From Nonomuraea gerenzanensis (GTDB lineage Bacteria > Actinomycetota > Actinomycetes > Streptosporangiales > Streptosporangiaceae), in the NCBI RefSeq assembly GCF_020215645.1, contig NZ_CP084058.1, forward strand, positions 5,890,001-5,954,000: a stretch of 64,000 nucleotides of DNA. Reading direction: 5' to 3'. Position numbers and translations under genes: made by a program. Shown here piece after piece: positions 34,293 to 43,422 of the stretch. A model generated the notes under the pieces. That model was given only the letters and a program-made list of their open reading frames with translations. It made no database searches and was not told the origin of the DNA. Each line of letters starts with the position of its first letter. Positions within the stretch are counted from its first letter, which is position 1.

Positions 34293-34310
34293 CACTTCTG
34301 AAACACGCCC
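34293..34310 (-). repeat. IS5 right inverted repeat
   Basis: Exact complement of 33278-33295. Confidence 0.92.
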
Positions 34311-34672
34311 TAGGTCTGTACCTCGGCAACTGCCTCAAGGGAGCGGGCTGCAAGGGCACCACATCGCCGTTTTCCGTGATCCCGGCATGTGGGATGCGAC
34401 GTCAGCGGCGGTGTCGGCGGTGATGCTCGTCGTTCTCGGCGGTGAGGCGGGCGGAGGTCTCCTCGCCGAGCCGGACGTAGATGGCCCCACGCTTGTGTAG
34501 CTGTCCCAGCACCACAAATATTTGATCTTGAGTAGCCTGCGGGTGGCCTCAATGCGGTGTCAGGAGTCGGCGACGGTCTACCCTTGTCGGATACCCGGGC
34601 TGCGGAAGGCCGGTACAGGAATCAACACTAACGACGACATGATTCCCCCGGCTGCCTGCTGGGCAGAGGTGA
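34311..34672 (-). pseudogene. Decayed coding remnant, possibly ParB-like
   Basis: On the minus strand, pieces in different frames look protein-like: HRIEATRRLLKIKYL preceded by a TGA where VADS-W-HRIEA would be expected, and LGQLHKRGAIYVRLGEETSA then stop. The first piece resembles the G-x-HR-x-EA core of ParB-type domains. The longest intact frame is short. I read this as a gene destroyed by point mutations and small shifts. Family naming is weak. Confidence 0.35.
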
Positions 34673-35495
34673 TCAGTCGTCTCCCTTCCGCCACGGAGCC
34701 TTCGGGTCGGCGAGCGTGTCGAGGATGAGCTGGCACCAGGTGAAGGCCGCGTTGACGGCCAGGTGTGCATGGCGAGCGCCGAGCCCAGCGGGTGCGCTGG
34801 CCGGTCCGTGGCCGGTGCCGTAGCCGCGGTTGCGCAGTTCTGCCAGGCCGATGGCGATGCTGGAGACCGCGCCGAGGATCTTCTTGACTGCGTCGCTGCC
34901 GTCGGGGCCGGGAGTCGTCGATGAGGGATGTAGGCCGAGAGCCTGTTGGGCTTCCCGTACGAGAGCGGGGAGGTCGGCCTTGTCGTCGATGGGCAGGCCA
35001 CGTTCCTTCAGGACGACCTTGGCGGTGCTCTCGATGAGTTCCTTGGCGCTGCCTACGGCGAGGGCGGGGTCGTCGAGGATGGCGCGTTGGATACGGCTGA
35101 GCTGCTGACGGATGGCGGAGGCGTCGGTGACGTTCTTGAGGGAGTCCGGCGCGAACCGCGGTCCGATCCGGCGTGATGCGGCCGGTCTCCTCGTCAACGG
35201 CGTACCCGTCGCGGCGCAGGGCGTTGAGGAACTTGGCGCTGTACTGCGGTTCGAGCCCTTGCACGAGGCGCTCGAAGACGCGCAGTACCCGGTTGACTTG
35301 GTTGATGTCGCTCCAGTCCACCGCCTCCAGGTACTCCTGGGTGAGAGTTCTTCGGGAACTGCTGTCCTGGTAGGTGCAGTCCGGGTTGGGTGCGAACAGC
35401 TCATCCTGGAATGCCGCGCCGATTTCACCGAGCGTGCTGCCGGTCATCAGGTCACGGAACAGGCCGCGCGTCGTCCTGCTGATCAGGTCGCTCAT
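34673..35495 (-). pseudogene. Abortive-infection (Abi-C) protein gene, frameshifted
   Basis: ATG 35495 opens MSDLISRTTRGLFRDLMTGS and continues through VLRVFERLVQGLEPQYSAKF to ETGRITP. Near 35175-35190 a single-base change moves the frame, after which RFAPDSLKNVTDASAIRQQL, VGSAKELIESTAKVVLKERG and RHAHLAVNAAFTWCQLILDT follow to the stop at 34673. The second part is the Abi-C domain seen in phage-defence proteins (PF14355-like). If the shift is real the gene is dead; if it is a sequencing error, the product is about 273 residues. Its start overlaps the stop of the resolvase remnant (ATGA). Confidence 0.7.
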
Positions 35496-35905
35496 GCCGC
35501 GCTGCCGTCTCGGGCTGGGACGGCGCTGTCGCCGGCCGGTTGAGGTCGTCTGCCGATGCTGGCCTTGTCGAGGTATCCGTACACGGTGGAGCGGGGGACG
35601 CTGAACATGTCGGCGATCTGCTGGACGGTGTGTTTGCCGGCGTCGTAGAGGTCTTGGGCGAGCTCGGCCTGGTGTGCGCTCAGGCGCGGTCGGCGGCCGC
35701 CGTGGCGGCCTCGGGCGCGGGCAGCGGCCAGGCCTTCACGGGTGTTGCCACGATCAGCTCGCGTTGGAGTTCGGCCAGCACGGACAGCATTCCGAACATG
35801 GCCCTGCCTTCGGCCGTGGAGGTGTCGATGCCCTGCTCGATGACGTGCAGGCCCACGCCCTTCTCGGGCCCCCGCTCGGGTCCGCGTCTGGTGAGCTCGC
35901 CTATT
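35492..35905 (-). pseudogene. tnpR: Serine recombinase (Tn3 resolvase) remnant
   Basis: The minus strand reads GVGLHVIEQGIDTSTAEGRA, MFGMLSVLAELQRELIVA, the resolvase E-helix region, then after a one-base shift near 35745 TREGLAAARARGR and the HTH tail ELAQDLYDAGKHTVQQIADM, FSVPRSTVYGYLDK. The first 70 or so residues, with the catalytic serine, are missing. It cannot recombine DNA. The stop codon overlaps the abi start, suggesting that abi was carried as the distal gene of a resolvase operon. Confidence 0.8.
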
Positions 35906-36085
35906 CAACTGTCGTCGGTTCTCCGCTGAGGCAGAGGCCGAGGTAACTGAGAGTGGTCGCCTGGGGCGTATCGGCTGGCGGGTGCCGCCCGTCAAGATCA
36001 ACGTCCTGTCGAGTTGTTTTCGCTGGAAACTACGGCCGGGCCGTGCTGCTGGAGACCAGATCCACTGCTGGCGTTGTCGGACCAG

Positions 36086-37060
36086 CTACGGGCCGCCCGT
36101 GGCAGGGTCGATTCCATCGTTGCGCAGGGTGCGGGAGGGCGTGACGCCGTAGGTGGCCCGGTAGGTGGCGGTGAACCGGCTGGGGCGGGGGAAGCCCCAG
36201 CGTGCGGCGATCGCGGTGACGGTGGCGGTGACCGGGTCGGCGGTGCGCAGCTCGTGGTGGGCGCCGGCCAGCCGGGCGCGGCGCAGGTAGGCCAGGGGGG
36301 TGGTGTCCAGGTGGCGGCGGAACGCCAGCTGCACGGCGCGGATGCTGACGTGACAGGCGGCGGCGATGTCGGCCACGCTGATGTCGGCGTGCGCGTGGGC
36401 GTCGATGAACGCGACCGCGCGGCGCACGGTGGCGGGGTGGGCGTCGTGCCGGTCGGCGCTGGTCGGGTCGGTGCGGGCGTTGTTCGGGAAGACGGTCAGG
36501 GCGGTCGCGGTGAGCAGCCGGGCCAGGCTGCCGGTGAGCAGGGATCCGGTGCCGGCCGGCAGGGTGTCGACGGTAGCCAGGACGAAGTCGTAGGTGTCGG
36601 ACCAGAGGCGGGCGGCGGCGGCGGAGACCGGCCGGTGCCCGGTGAACCGTAGGACCGGTCCGGTCCGGGGCGGCCCGTCGGCCACCTGGGCGAGCAGGGC
36701 CGGGTCCAGGTAGACGGTTTCCGAATCGAGATTGGCGGCGATGCCCTGCCAGTCCCGGTCAGGCGGCAGCGAGATCATCACATCGCCGGGGCCGTTGTCG
36801 TGCTCGTGGCCGTCGTAGCAGTTCGTGACGGTGCCCGCCCGGATCCGGGCGATCGGGATGACGCCCAAGGCGGGCCCCTGAGTGGTGTACCCCATCCCGA
36901 AGGTGAACCGGTTGAGCGCCACGTGGTCGCCCAGACTGGTGCGGGCCAGGCGCATGGTTCCGTTCCCGCCGGACACCCGCAGCCGCACCAGGGTGAACAG
37001 CTCACTGATGAGCTGCTCGGCGGCATCGACGTTATGCGCCTCGTACACCTGTGTGCTCAC
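36086..37060 (-). CDS. AraC-family regulator
   Basis: The 324-residue product has an AraC_binding-like N-terminal half (VTNCYDGHEHDNGPGDVMIS) and a C-terminal AraC HTH pair (VADIAAACHVSIRAVQLAFR, YLRRARLAGAHHELRTADP, RWGFPRPSRFTATYRATYG). GTG 37060 has GGAGGG about seven bases upstream. It lies 47 bases downstream of a paralogous AraC gene, and both are inside the Tn3 element as cargo. No obvious target gene is beside it. Confidence 0.87.
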   Translation of the reverse strand: MSTQVYEAHNVDAAEQLISELFTLVRLRVSGGNGTMRLARTSLGDHVALNRFTFGMGYTTQGPALGVIPIARIRAGTVTNCYDGHEHDNGPGDVMISLPPDRDWQGIAANLDSETVYLDPALLAQVADGPPRTGPVLRFTGHRPVSAAAARLWSDTYDFVLATVDTLPAGTGSLLTGSLARLLTATALTVFPNNARTDPTSADRHDAHPATVRRAVAFIDAHAHADISVADIAAACHVSIRAVQLAFRRHLDTTPLAYLRRARLAGAHHELRTADPVTATVTAIAARWGFPRPSRFTATYRATYGVTPSRTLRNDGIDPATGGP

Positions 37061-37107
37061 CGTGAAGCCCTCCTTCGGATGACAGCCGTCTGGTCCGGGC
37101 CAGGCCG

Positions 37108-38081
37108 CTAATGGTGCAGGGTGTGACGGGGCAGGCGGCCGAAGGTTCTACGGTAGTCGGCGGCGAACCGGCTCAGGTCGGTGAAACCCCAGCGGCGGGC
37201 GATGGCGGCGACGGTGGCGCCGGTAGTGGGGTCGGCGGCTTGCAGGTCACGGTGGGCGCGCTCGAGCCGGACCCGGCGCAGGTAGCCCAGCGGGGTGGTG
37301 TCCAGGTGCCGGCGGAAGCCGGCTTGCAGCGCGCGGACGCTGACACCGGCCGCGGCGGCGATGTCCTCGCCGGTGACCGGCTGGTCGGCGTGCGCGTCGA
37401 TGTAGGCGACCGCGCGGCGCACCGTCGTCGGCGGCACCCGGTCCGGGCCGGCAACGTAGTCCACGCGCATGGTGGTGTTGGGGAACACGCTCAGCGCCGC
37501 GGCGGCCGCGGTGTCGATCGCCGCGGTCAGCAGCAGCACCGGGATGCCGGTGTCGCCGGCCGTGTCCAGCAGCCGGGCGAGGTAGGTGTGGGTGGCCAGC
37601 CACCGCCGGTTCGCCGCAGGCGATACGGCGGTCATCGCGTCGAACCGGAAATCGGCCGGCGCGACGCCGAACTGCTCGGCGATCCGGGTCACCGCCTCGA
37701 CCGGAAACTGGACCACCTCGCAGGCCGGCCAGTCCTGCACCACGTCAAGACCGGCCTGGGGCAACAACAGCGCCTCGCCGCCGCCGCCTGGCAGCGCTGC
37801 TGCTCGGTCGACACGTCGAGTCCGCCACCGCGCATGCTGGTGATCAGCATGGTGTCGTGCGGATCGGCGGTGACCGCCATGCACGCCTGGTAACGGACTC
37901 GATCCACACTCAGCGCCCCGGCCGCCGCGAACTCCGAGCGGAACCCGAACCGGCGAACATCTCCCCGCACGCGGCGAACGTGATCGGTGTACCGCTGGCT
38001 GATCATTTCACGTACCCAGTCCAGATCGCCGGAGCGCATCGCGACACGCTCGATCGGCAGGTGAGACGCCGGCGCAGCCAT
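37108..38081 (-). pseudogene. Second AraC-family regulator, frameshifted
   Basis: ATG 38081 (AAGGGAG upstream) encodes MAAPASHLPIERVAMRSGDL, MLITSMRGGGLDVSTEQQRC, then the frame changes in a run of GGC units near 37775. The new frame reads GGGGEALLLPQAGLDVVQDW and the AraC HTH (EDIAAAAGVSVRALQAGFRR, RWGFTDLSRFAADYRRTFG). The C-terminal domain is closely similar to the neighbouring AraC protein, showing a tandem duplication. A one-base error in a GC-rich simple repeat is a possible alternative to real decay. Confidence 0.75.
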
Positions 38082-38197
38082 GGGCCCGCTCCCTTCGCCG
38101 GGGCACCACACCTGATGCGTGTCAAGCGTCGCGTTCGCCCGTCCAGCGAACTTCACCATCCGCCTGGATTGCCGCCGACGTCAACCCGGGGTCGCCT

Positions 38198-38434
38198 ATG
38201 AGAGTGGACGACACCGCGACCGCACACCAGCGCGCATCGCAGCGGCTCGCCCGCGCCGAACAGGCACGCCAGCGCGCATCGCAGCGGCTCGTCCACGCCG
38301 AACAGGCACGCCGCGCCGCCGACGCCGCCTGGTGCACGGCGGCCGAAGCAGTCGCCACATCCGCGTTGCTCATCGAACGGACACGCGCCCGCACGGCAGA
38401 AACCCGCCGCAGTCACCTCATGCTCGGCAGCTGA
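38198..38434 (+). CDS. Small coiled-coil protein with a 14-residue internal repeat
   Basis: A 78-residue frame with nearly all-helical, Ala/Arg/Gln-rich sequence. Residues 11-38 are two copies of QRASQRLARAEQAR (second copy has VH for AR), encoded by a 42-base tandem duplication at 38228-38311. The preservation of the frame by the duplication favours coding. No ribosome site is convincing. Function unknown. Confidence 0.45.
   Translation: MRVDDTATAHQRASQRLARAEQARQRASQRLVHAEQARRAADAAWCTAAEAVATSALLIERTRARTAETRRSHLMLGS
38228..38311. repeat. 42-base tandem duplication
   Basis: Two copies starting at 38228 and 38270, differing at only a few bases (CTCGCCCGC against CTCGTCCAC). Confidence 0.88.
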
Positions 38435-38573
38435 GCACCGCCGACCGAGCACAGCCGATGCTGGGCCAGCGTCTGCCGCGGCGACACCTTCACCGTCGGC
38501 AGCGTCGGCGGCGCACGCACCCGCAATCCCGGTCAGGTCTCGGCCGGCAGCGGGGTTAGCGGCTTGCTGCTGA

Positions 38574-38860
38574 GGCGATCTCAGCCAGCCCCAGCGGCCG
38601 GTAGCCGTCGTGGTCGAGCTGGGCGAGCTCACCGTCAATGTCGACGAAGTGGGTGCCGTAGCAGTGCACGTTCTCCTGGTGGGCCGGCCAGAGGTGTACC
38701 AGGACCTCGTCGTCGATCTAGCGGCCGGTCCGGCGCAGGGCGGCCACGCCGAGGCCGTGGTACTCGGTGAACCAGCAGACGATCGCGTTGGTCGCCAGGG
38801 GTCAGGCACCACATCTGTTCGGTCTGCTGCTCATGGTGCCGGCGCCGCAGCGCGCCTTCG
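38574..38860 (-). pseudogene. C-terminal remnant of a second, different Tn3 transposase
   Basis: The minus strand reads GALRRRHHEQQTEQMWCLT, then after a shift ATNAIVCWFTEYHGLGVAAL, RRTGR, a TAG, IDDEVLVHLWPAHQENVHCY, GTHFVDIDGELAQLDHDGYR. This is the end of the DDE_Tnp_Tn3 domain. It differs clearly from the left tnpA over the same region (SDEILSHISPGHSDNINFFG), so it came from another element. It is oriented opposite to the left tnpA. Confidence 0.8.
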
Positions 38861-39047
38861 CCGGCGCACCCCCGCGGCCGTCGGCAACTGTCCCGTCGCC
38901 GGACGCGGCCGCCTGTCCTACCCGGGCGCCGAACTCCCGCCGTCCCGCCGTGTGCATCACCGCCCAGATCATCTCGGCGTCCCGGTCCCGCGCCGTCCAT
39001 AGCGGGCGACCGCCCGCGCCGTACCCGAACTCCGGCTTGTCACTCAT
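38802..39047 (-). pseudogene. Truncated unknown gene fused onto the transposase remnant
   Basis: ATG 39047 opens MSDKPEFGYGAGGRPLWTAR, then DRDAEMIWAVMHTAGRREFG, a protein-like start that I do not recognise. From about 38870 leftwards the sequence becomes the transposase remnant in another frame. It appears to be the first 50-60 codons of a gene cut off by rearrangement, ending about 60 bases from the right terminal repeat. Confidence 0.45.
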
Positions 39048-39109
39048 GCTCCACACGGTAAGCGAATCGCGACCTTAACCGATGGAGCCAGCATCATCGC
39101 AGCTCAGAT

Positions 39110-39149
39110 GCTGCTTCGTTGGAAATTTCTTCATTGCTACCGGAACCCC
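39110..39149 (-). repeat. Right terminal inverted repeat
   Basis: Read on the minus strand it begins GGGGTTCCGGTAGCAATGAA; 38 of 40 positions match the left repeat. It ends directly at the CTCAG duplication. Confidence 0.92.
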
Positions 39150-40737
<1,588 letters not shown>

Positions 40738-40828
40738 TCATGGGTCTCACCTCCTCGGGCGGTGTCACGGTCATGCGCAAGCTACAGGCCCGGCCATGAT
40801 CGCGTCCAATCCTTTTCCGGTGGGTGGG

Positions 40829-41632
40829 TCAGGGGCGGCGGGTGGCGCGCACGACGACGTCGTGGAGGGGCGCCGCGCGGCCGGCGGGGGTGCGCTGGTG
40901 CTCCTCGGCGGTGATGATGTCCCAGCGGGGGGCGTGCAGGCGGGCGGTGATGGCGGCGCGGGTGGCCGACGCTTCGGCCGGTGGATGGTGCCCGTGACCT
41001 GAGGCGTCATGCCCGTGACCTGAGGCGCCGTGCCCGTGGCGCGGGCTGCCGTGATGCGGCGTGTCGTGACCGGGAGTCGTGGAGCCGTGAGCCTGGGCGC
41101 CGTGGCCGGAGGGCCCGTGGGCGGAGGCGGCGGTGTCGGCGGTGTGGGGGGTGTGGGGGGTGTGGGGGGTGTGGGGGGTGTGGGGGGTGTGGGGGGTGTG
41201 CAGGTGGCCCACGATGAGCAGGGTGCCGCCCGGGGCCACCCAGTCGGCGATGCGGTCGTAGAAGTCGAGCTGCGGCATCGCCGGGTGCGCGTAGTGGGTC
41301 ATGACCAGGTCGAACATCTCCCCGGGCTCCCAGGTGGTCAGGTCGGCCTCCACCCAGCGCAGGCGTCCGGCCGCCGCGCCCGCCGCCTGCGCCGCGCGTT
41401 CGGCGGCGCCGGCCAGGGCGTGGGCGGAGATGTCGGCGGCGGTGACCTGCCAGCCGCGCATGGCCAGCCAGATCGCCTCGGCGCCGCCGCCGCAGCCGGC
41501 GTCCAGGGCCGTGCCCGGGCTCAGGTCGCCGAGCTCACGCGCGAGGTACGGGTTCGGCGGGCTGCCGCCCATGGAGGCGTGCCCCTGGTTCCAGTGCCGC
41601 TCCCAGTAGTCCTTGTCGAAGGCGTGCGTCAT
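40829..41632 (-). CDS. Class I SAM methyltransferase with histidine-rich insert
   Basis: The 267-residue product has FDKDYWERHWNQGHASMGG at the start, SAM motif I TALDAGCGGGAEAIWL, VTAADIS, and motif post I RWVEADLTTW. After LLIVGHLH comes an insert of about 85 residues with repeated Thr-Pro-His and many Gly-His-Gly steps, roughly 25 histidines, before the normal end (AEASATRAAITARLHAPRWD). Related proteins have a shorter His/Gly loop here. The insert could bind metal ions, or be a tolerated repeat expansion. It is divergent from an XRE-cupin regulator with a palindrome between. Confidence 0.85.
   Translation of the reverse strand: MTHAFDKDYWERHWNQGHASMGGSPPNPYLARELGDLSPGTALDAGCGGGAEAIWLAMRGWQVTAADISAHALAGAAERAAQAAGAAAGRLRWVEADLTTWEPGEMFDLVMTHYAHPAMPQLDFYDRIADWVAPGGTLLIVGHLHTPHTPHTPHTPHTPHTPHTADTAASAHGPSGHGAQAHGSTTPGHDTPHHGSPRHGHGASGHGHDASGHGHHPPAEASATRAAITARLHAPRWDIITAEEHQRTPAGRAAPLHDVVVRATRRP
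41143..41196. repeat. Six perfect 9-base tandem repeats
   Basis: TGTGGGGGG is repeated six times on the + strand and encodes Thr-Pro-His on the minus strand. Perfect repeats of a three-codon unit suggest recent slippage. Confidence 0.92.
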
Positions 41633-41712
41633 GGGTGGTCTTCCTCGTTCCCGGTCGTGTACGCGTCTGGTGCCTCATGGTGGCGACCGGGCGGGCGGAT
41701 GCGCAAACGCTG

Positions 41713-41726
41713 TTGCCGAATGGCAA
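41713..41726. promoter_or_regulatory. Palindromic operator between methyltransferase and XRE-cupin genes
   Basis: TTGCC and GGCAA arms surround GAAT, nine bases before the GTG of the XRE-cupin gene and 80 bases from the divergent methyltransferase start. Likely site for the XRE-cupin regulator. Confidence 0.5.
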
Positions 41727-41735
41727 AATGGCCGG

Positions 41736-42416
41736 GTGGACGACATCGTGGACCGCACACTGGACGCCGTCGGGCCCAGGCTGAAGCGCCTGCGGCTGCA
41801 GCGGGACGTGACGCTGGCCGGCCTCGCGGCGCAGACCGGCATCTCCGCCAGCACGCTCTCGCGGCTGGAGTCAGGCCTGCGGCGGCCCACGCTGGAGCAG
41901 CTGCTGCCGCTGGCCCGCGCCTACGGGGTCACGCTCGACGAGCTGGTCGACGCGCCGCCTACCGGCGATCCCCGCGTCAACCTGCGGCCCATCGCCTGCG
42001 CCGACGGCTCGGTCGTCCTGCCGCTGACGCGCAGGCCCGGCGGGATCCAGGCCTACAAGTTCGTCCTGCCCGCCGGGCGGGACGATGCCGCGCCGGAGCT
42101 GCGCACCCATGAGGGTTACGACTGGGCGTACGTGCTCAACGGGACGTTGCGGCTCGTTCTCGGGGAGCATGATCTGCGGCTGACGCCCGGGGAGGCCGCG
42201 GAGTTCGACACGCGTATCCCGCACTGGTTCGGGGCCACCAGCGCTGGTCCTGTGGAGTTTCTGAGTCTCATCGGCAAGCAGGGCGAGCGGGCGCACGTCC
42301 GTGCGGCGCCTGCGTCGGTCACGGGCGGCGCGGCGCGGGCCGGCGCCGGCGGTGCGGCGGTGGCCGGCGCGGTGCGGGCGGTCACAGGCGGTGCGGCGCG
42401 GGCGGTCGAGAGTTAG
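41736..42416 (+). CDS. XRE-cupin regulator
   Basis: The 226-residue product has an XRE domain (LKRLRLQRDVTLAGLAAQTG, STLSRLESGLRRPTLEQLLP) and a cupin (THEGYDWAYVLNGTLRLVLG, FDTRIPHWFGA). Cupins sense small ligands or metals. GTG 41736 is the start best placed behind the palindrome. The last 35 residues are Gly/Ala/Val repeats from a GGCGGTGCGGCG-like tract. It is divergent from the methyltransferase gene and likely controls it and itself. Confidence 0.87.
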   Translation: MDDIVDRTLDAVGPRLKRLRLQRDVTLAGLAAQTGISASTLSRLESGLRRPTLEQLLPLARAYGVTLDELVDAPPTGDPRVNLRPIACADGSVVLPLTRRPGGIQAYKFVLPAGRDDAAPELRTHEGYDWAYVLNGTLRLVLGEHDLRLTPGEAAEFDTRIPHWFGATSAGPVEFLSLIGKQGERAHVRAAPASVTGGAARAGAGGAAVAGAVRAVTGGAARAVES

Positions 42417-42428
42417 CTTCGGCGTGTG

Positions 42429-43286
42429 TCAGCGGGCCGGGAAGCGCAGGACGCGGTCGTCGCCGTCACGCAGGTCGCCTCGGCCGTCGGTGTTGGACGT
42501 GGTGACCCACAGGGCGCCGTCCGGCGCGACCTGCACCGTGCGCAGCCGACCGTAGCGCCCGTCGAGGTGTGCGGCGGGCTCGCCCGCGGTGCCGCCGTTC
42601 AGGGGCACGGCCCAGAGCCGTTCGCCGCGCAGTGCGGCGACGTAGGCGGTGGAGCCCGCGATCGCCATCCCGGACGGGGACGCCTCCGAGACGGGCCAGG
42701 TGACCAGCGGGTCGGTGTAGCGTCCGCCGGCGGTGTCGCCCTTGCCTTCGACGCGGGGCCAGCCGTAGTTGCGTCCCGGCTGGATGAGGTCGACCTCGTC
42801 GAGGTCGTTCTGGCCGAACTCGGTGGCGAACAGGCGGCCCTCGGCGTCCCAGGCCAGGCCCTGGACGTTGCGGTGGCCGCGACTGTAGACCGGGGAGCCC
42901 GGGGTGGGGTTGCCGGGCGCCGGGTCACCGCCGGGGGTCAGGCGCAGGATGCGGCCGGTGTCGCGTTCGGCGATCAGCGCGTCGCCGCCGGGCAGGAACG
43001 TCAGCCCCCAGGGGACGTCGATGCCGCGGGCGAGCTCCTCCGGCGTGCCCAGGTCGTAGGTGGCGGACGGGGATCCGGCCGCGGTGCTGGTGGGGACGGT
43101 ACTGGTGGCGACGGTGTTGCTGGGGTCGGCGGTGGAGGGGACGGCGCTGGGGGCCGGGCTGGTATCCGTGGTGCTCGGGGCGGTCCGGGCGTTCGGGGCG
43201 GGCGCGCCGGTGCTGGTGCCGCACGCGGCGATGCCCGTGCTCAGCAGGAGCGCCGCTACCGGGGCGGCCCACAGGGTCGTGCGCAT
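42429..43286 (-). CDS. PQQ-dependent sugar dehydrogenase-like lipoprotein with an internal deletion
   Basis: ATG 43286 (GGAG upstream) begins a lipoprotein signal with lipobox STGIAAC. After a Thr/Ser/Pro linker come DVPWGLTFLPGGDALIAERD, then TGRILRLTPGGDPAPGNPTP, GHRNVQGLAWDAEGRLFATE, QPGRNYGWPRVEG and WVTTSNTDGRGD, the strands of a soluble glucose-dehydrogenase-type propeller. About 100 residues expected between ERDTGRIL and LRLTPGG, including the catalytic HNGGR and the GDA loop, are absent, and the ends of the gap share a similar RIL-R sequence. The frame is intact, but the product (285 residues) probably has no dehydrogenase activity. Confidence 0.82.
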   Translation of the reverse strand: MRTTLWAAPVAALLLSTGIAACGTSTGAPAPNARTAPSTTDTSPAPSAVPSTADPSNTVATSTVPTSTAAGSPSATYDLGTPEELARGIDVPWGLTFLPGGDALIAERDTGRILRLTPGGDPAPGNPTPGSPVYSRGHRNVQGLAWDAEGRLFATEFGQNDLDEVDLIQPGRNYGWPRVEGKGDTAGGRYTDPLVTWPVSEASPSGMAIAGSTAYVAALRGERLWAVPLNGGTAGEPAAHLDGRYGRLRTVQVAPDGALWVTTSNTDGRGDLRDGDDRVLRFPAR

Positions 43287-43422
43287 GCGTCTCCATCTTC
43301 CGATCGGTCCCGGATCGTGCCGCACAGGAAGCCAATCCATCACAACGACGCGAAAAGGGGTGTAAAGGATCAGCTTCACCTACCGGCGGCCGGCCAAGCG
43401 GTGCACACGCGCGCCAGAGCCG

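Larger units (their letters stand above)
33278..34310 (-). mobile_element. IS5-family insertion sequence, complete
   Basis: 1033 bases bounded by inverted repeats GGGCGTGTTTCAGAAGTG (33278-33295) and its exact complement at 34293-34310, flanked by TA on both sides (the outer CTAG extends the symmetry). It contains a two-frame transposase. It inserted into the Tn3 element and splits the sequence between the small helical gene and the decayed segment on its right. Confidence 0.92.
30534..39149. mobile_element. Tn3-family transposon of 8.6 kb, mosaic and apparently non-autonomous
   Basis: Terminal inverted repeats of 40 bases (38 matching, both beginning GGGG) and a perfect CTCAG duplication define exact ends. 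Inside, in order: broken tnpA reading inward; a small coiled-coil gene; a complete IS5-type element; a decayed segment; a frameshifted abi gene coupled to a broken resolvase; two AraC genes (one frameshifted); a small repeat-containing gene; and the C-terminal remnant of a different Tn3 transposase. Because no intact tnpA is present the element would need help in trans. The matching ends and duplication show that the insertion itself is intact and perhaps not very old. Confidence 0.92.

Noticed and set aside
41030..41210. Repeats at 41.1 kb as a CRISPR-like array
   Set aside because: Units are 9 bases with no spacers and lie in frame within a methyltransferase gene.
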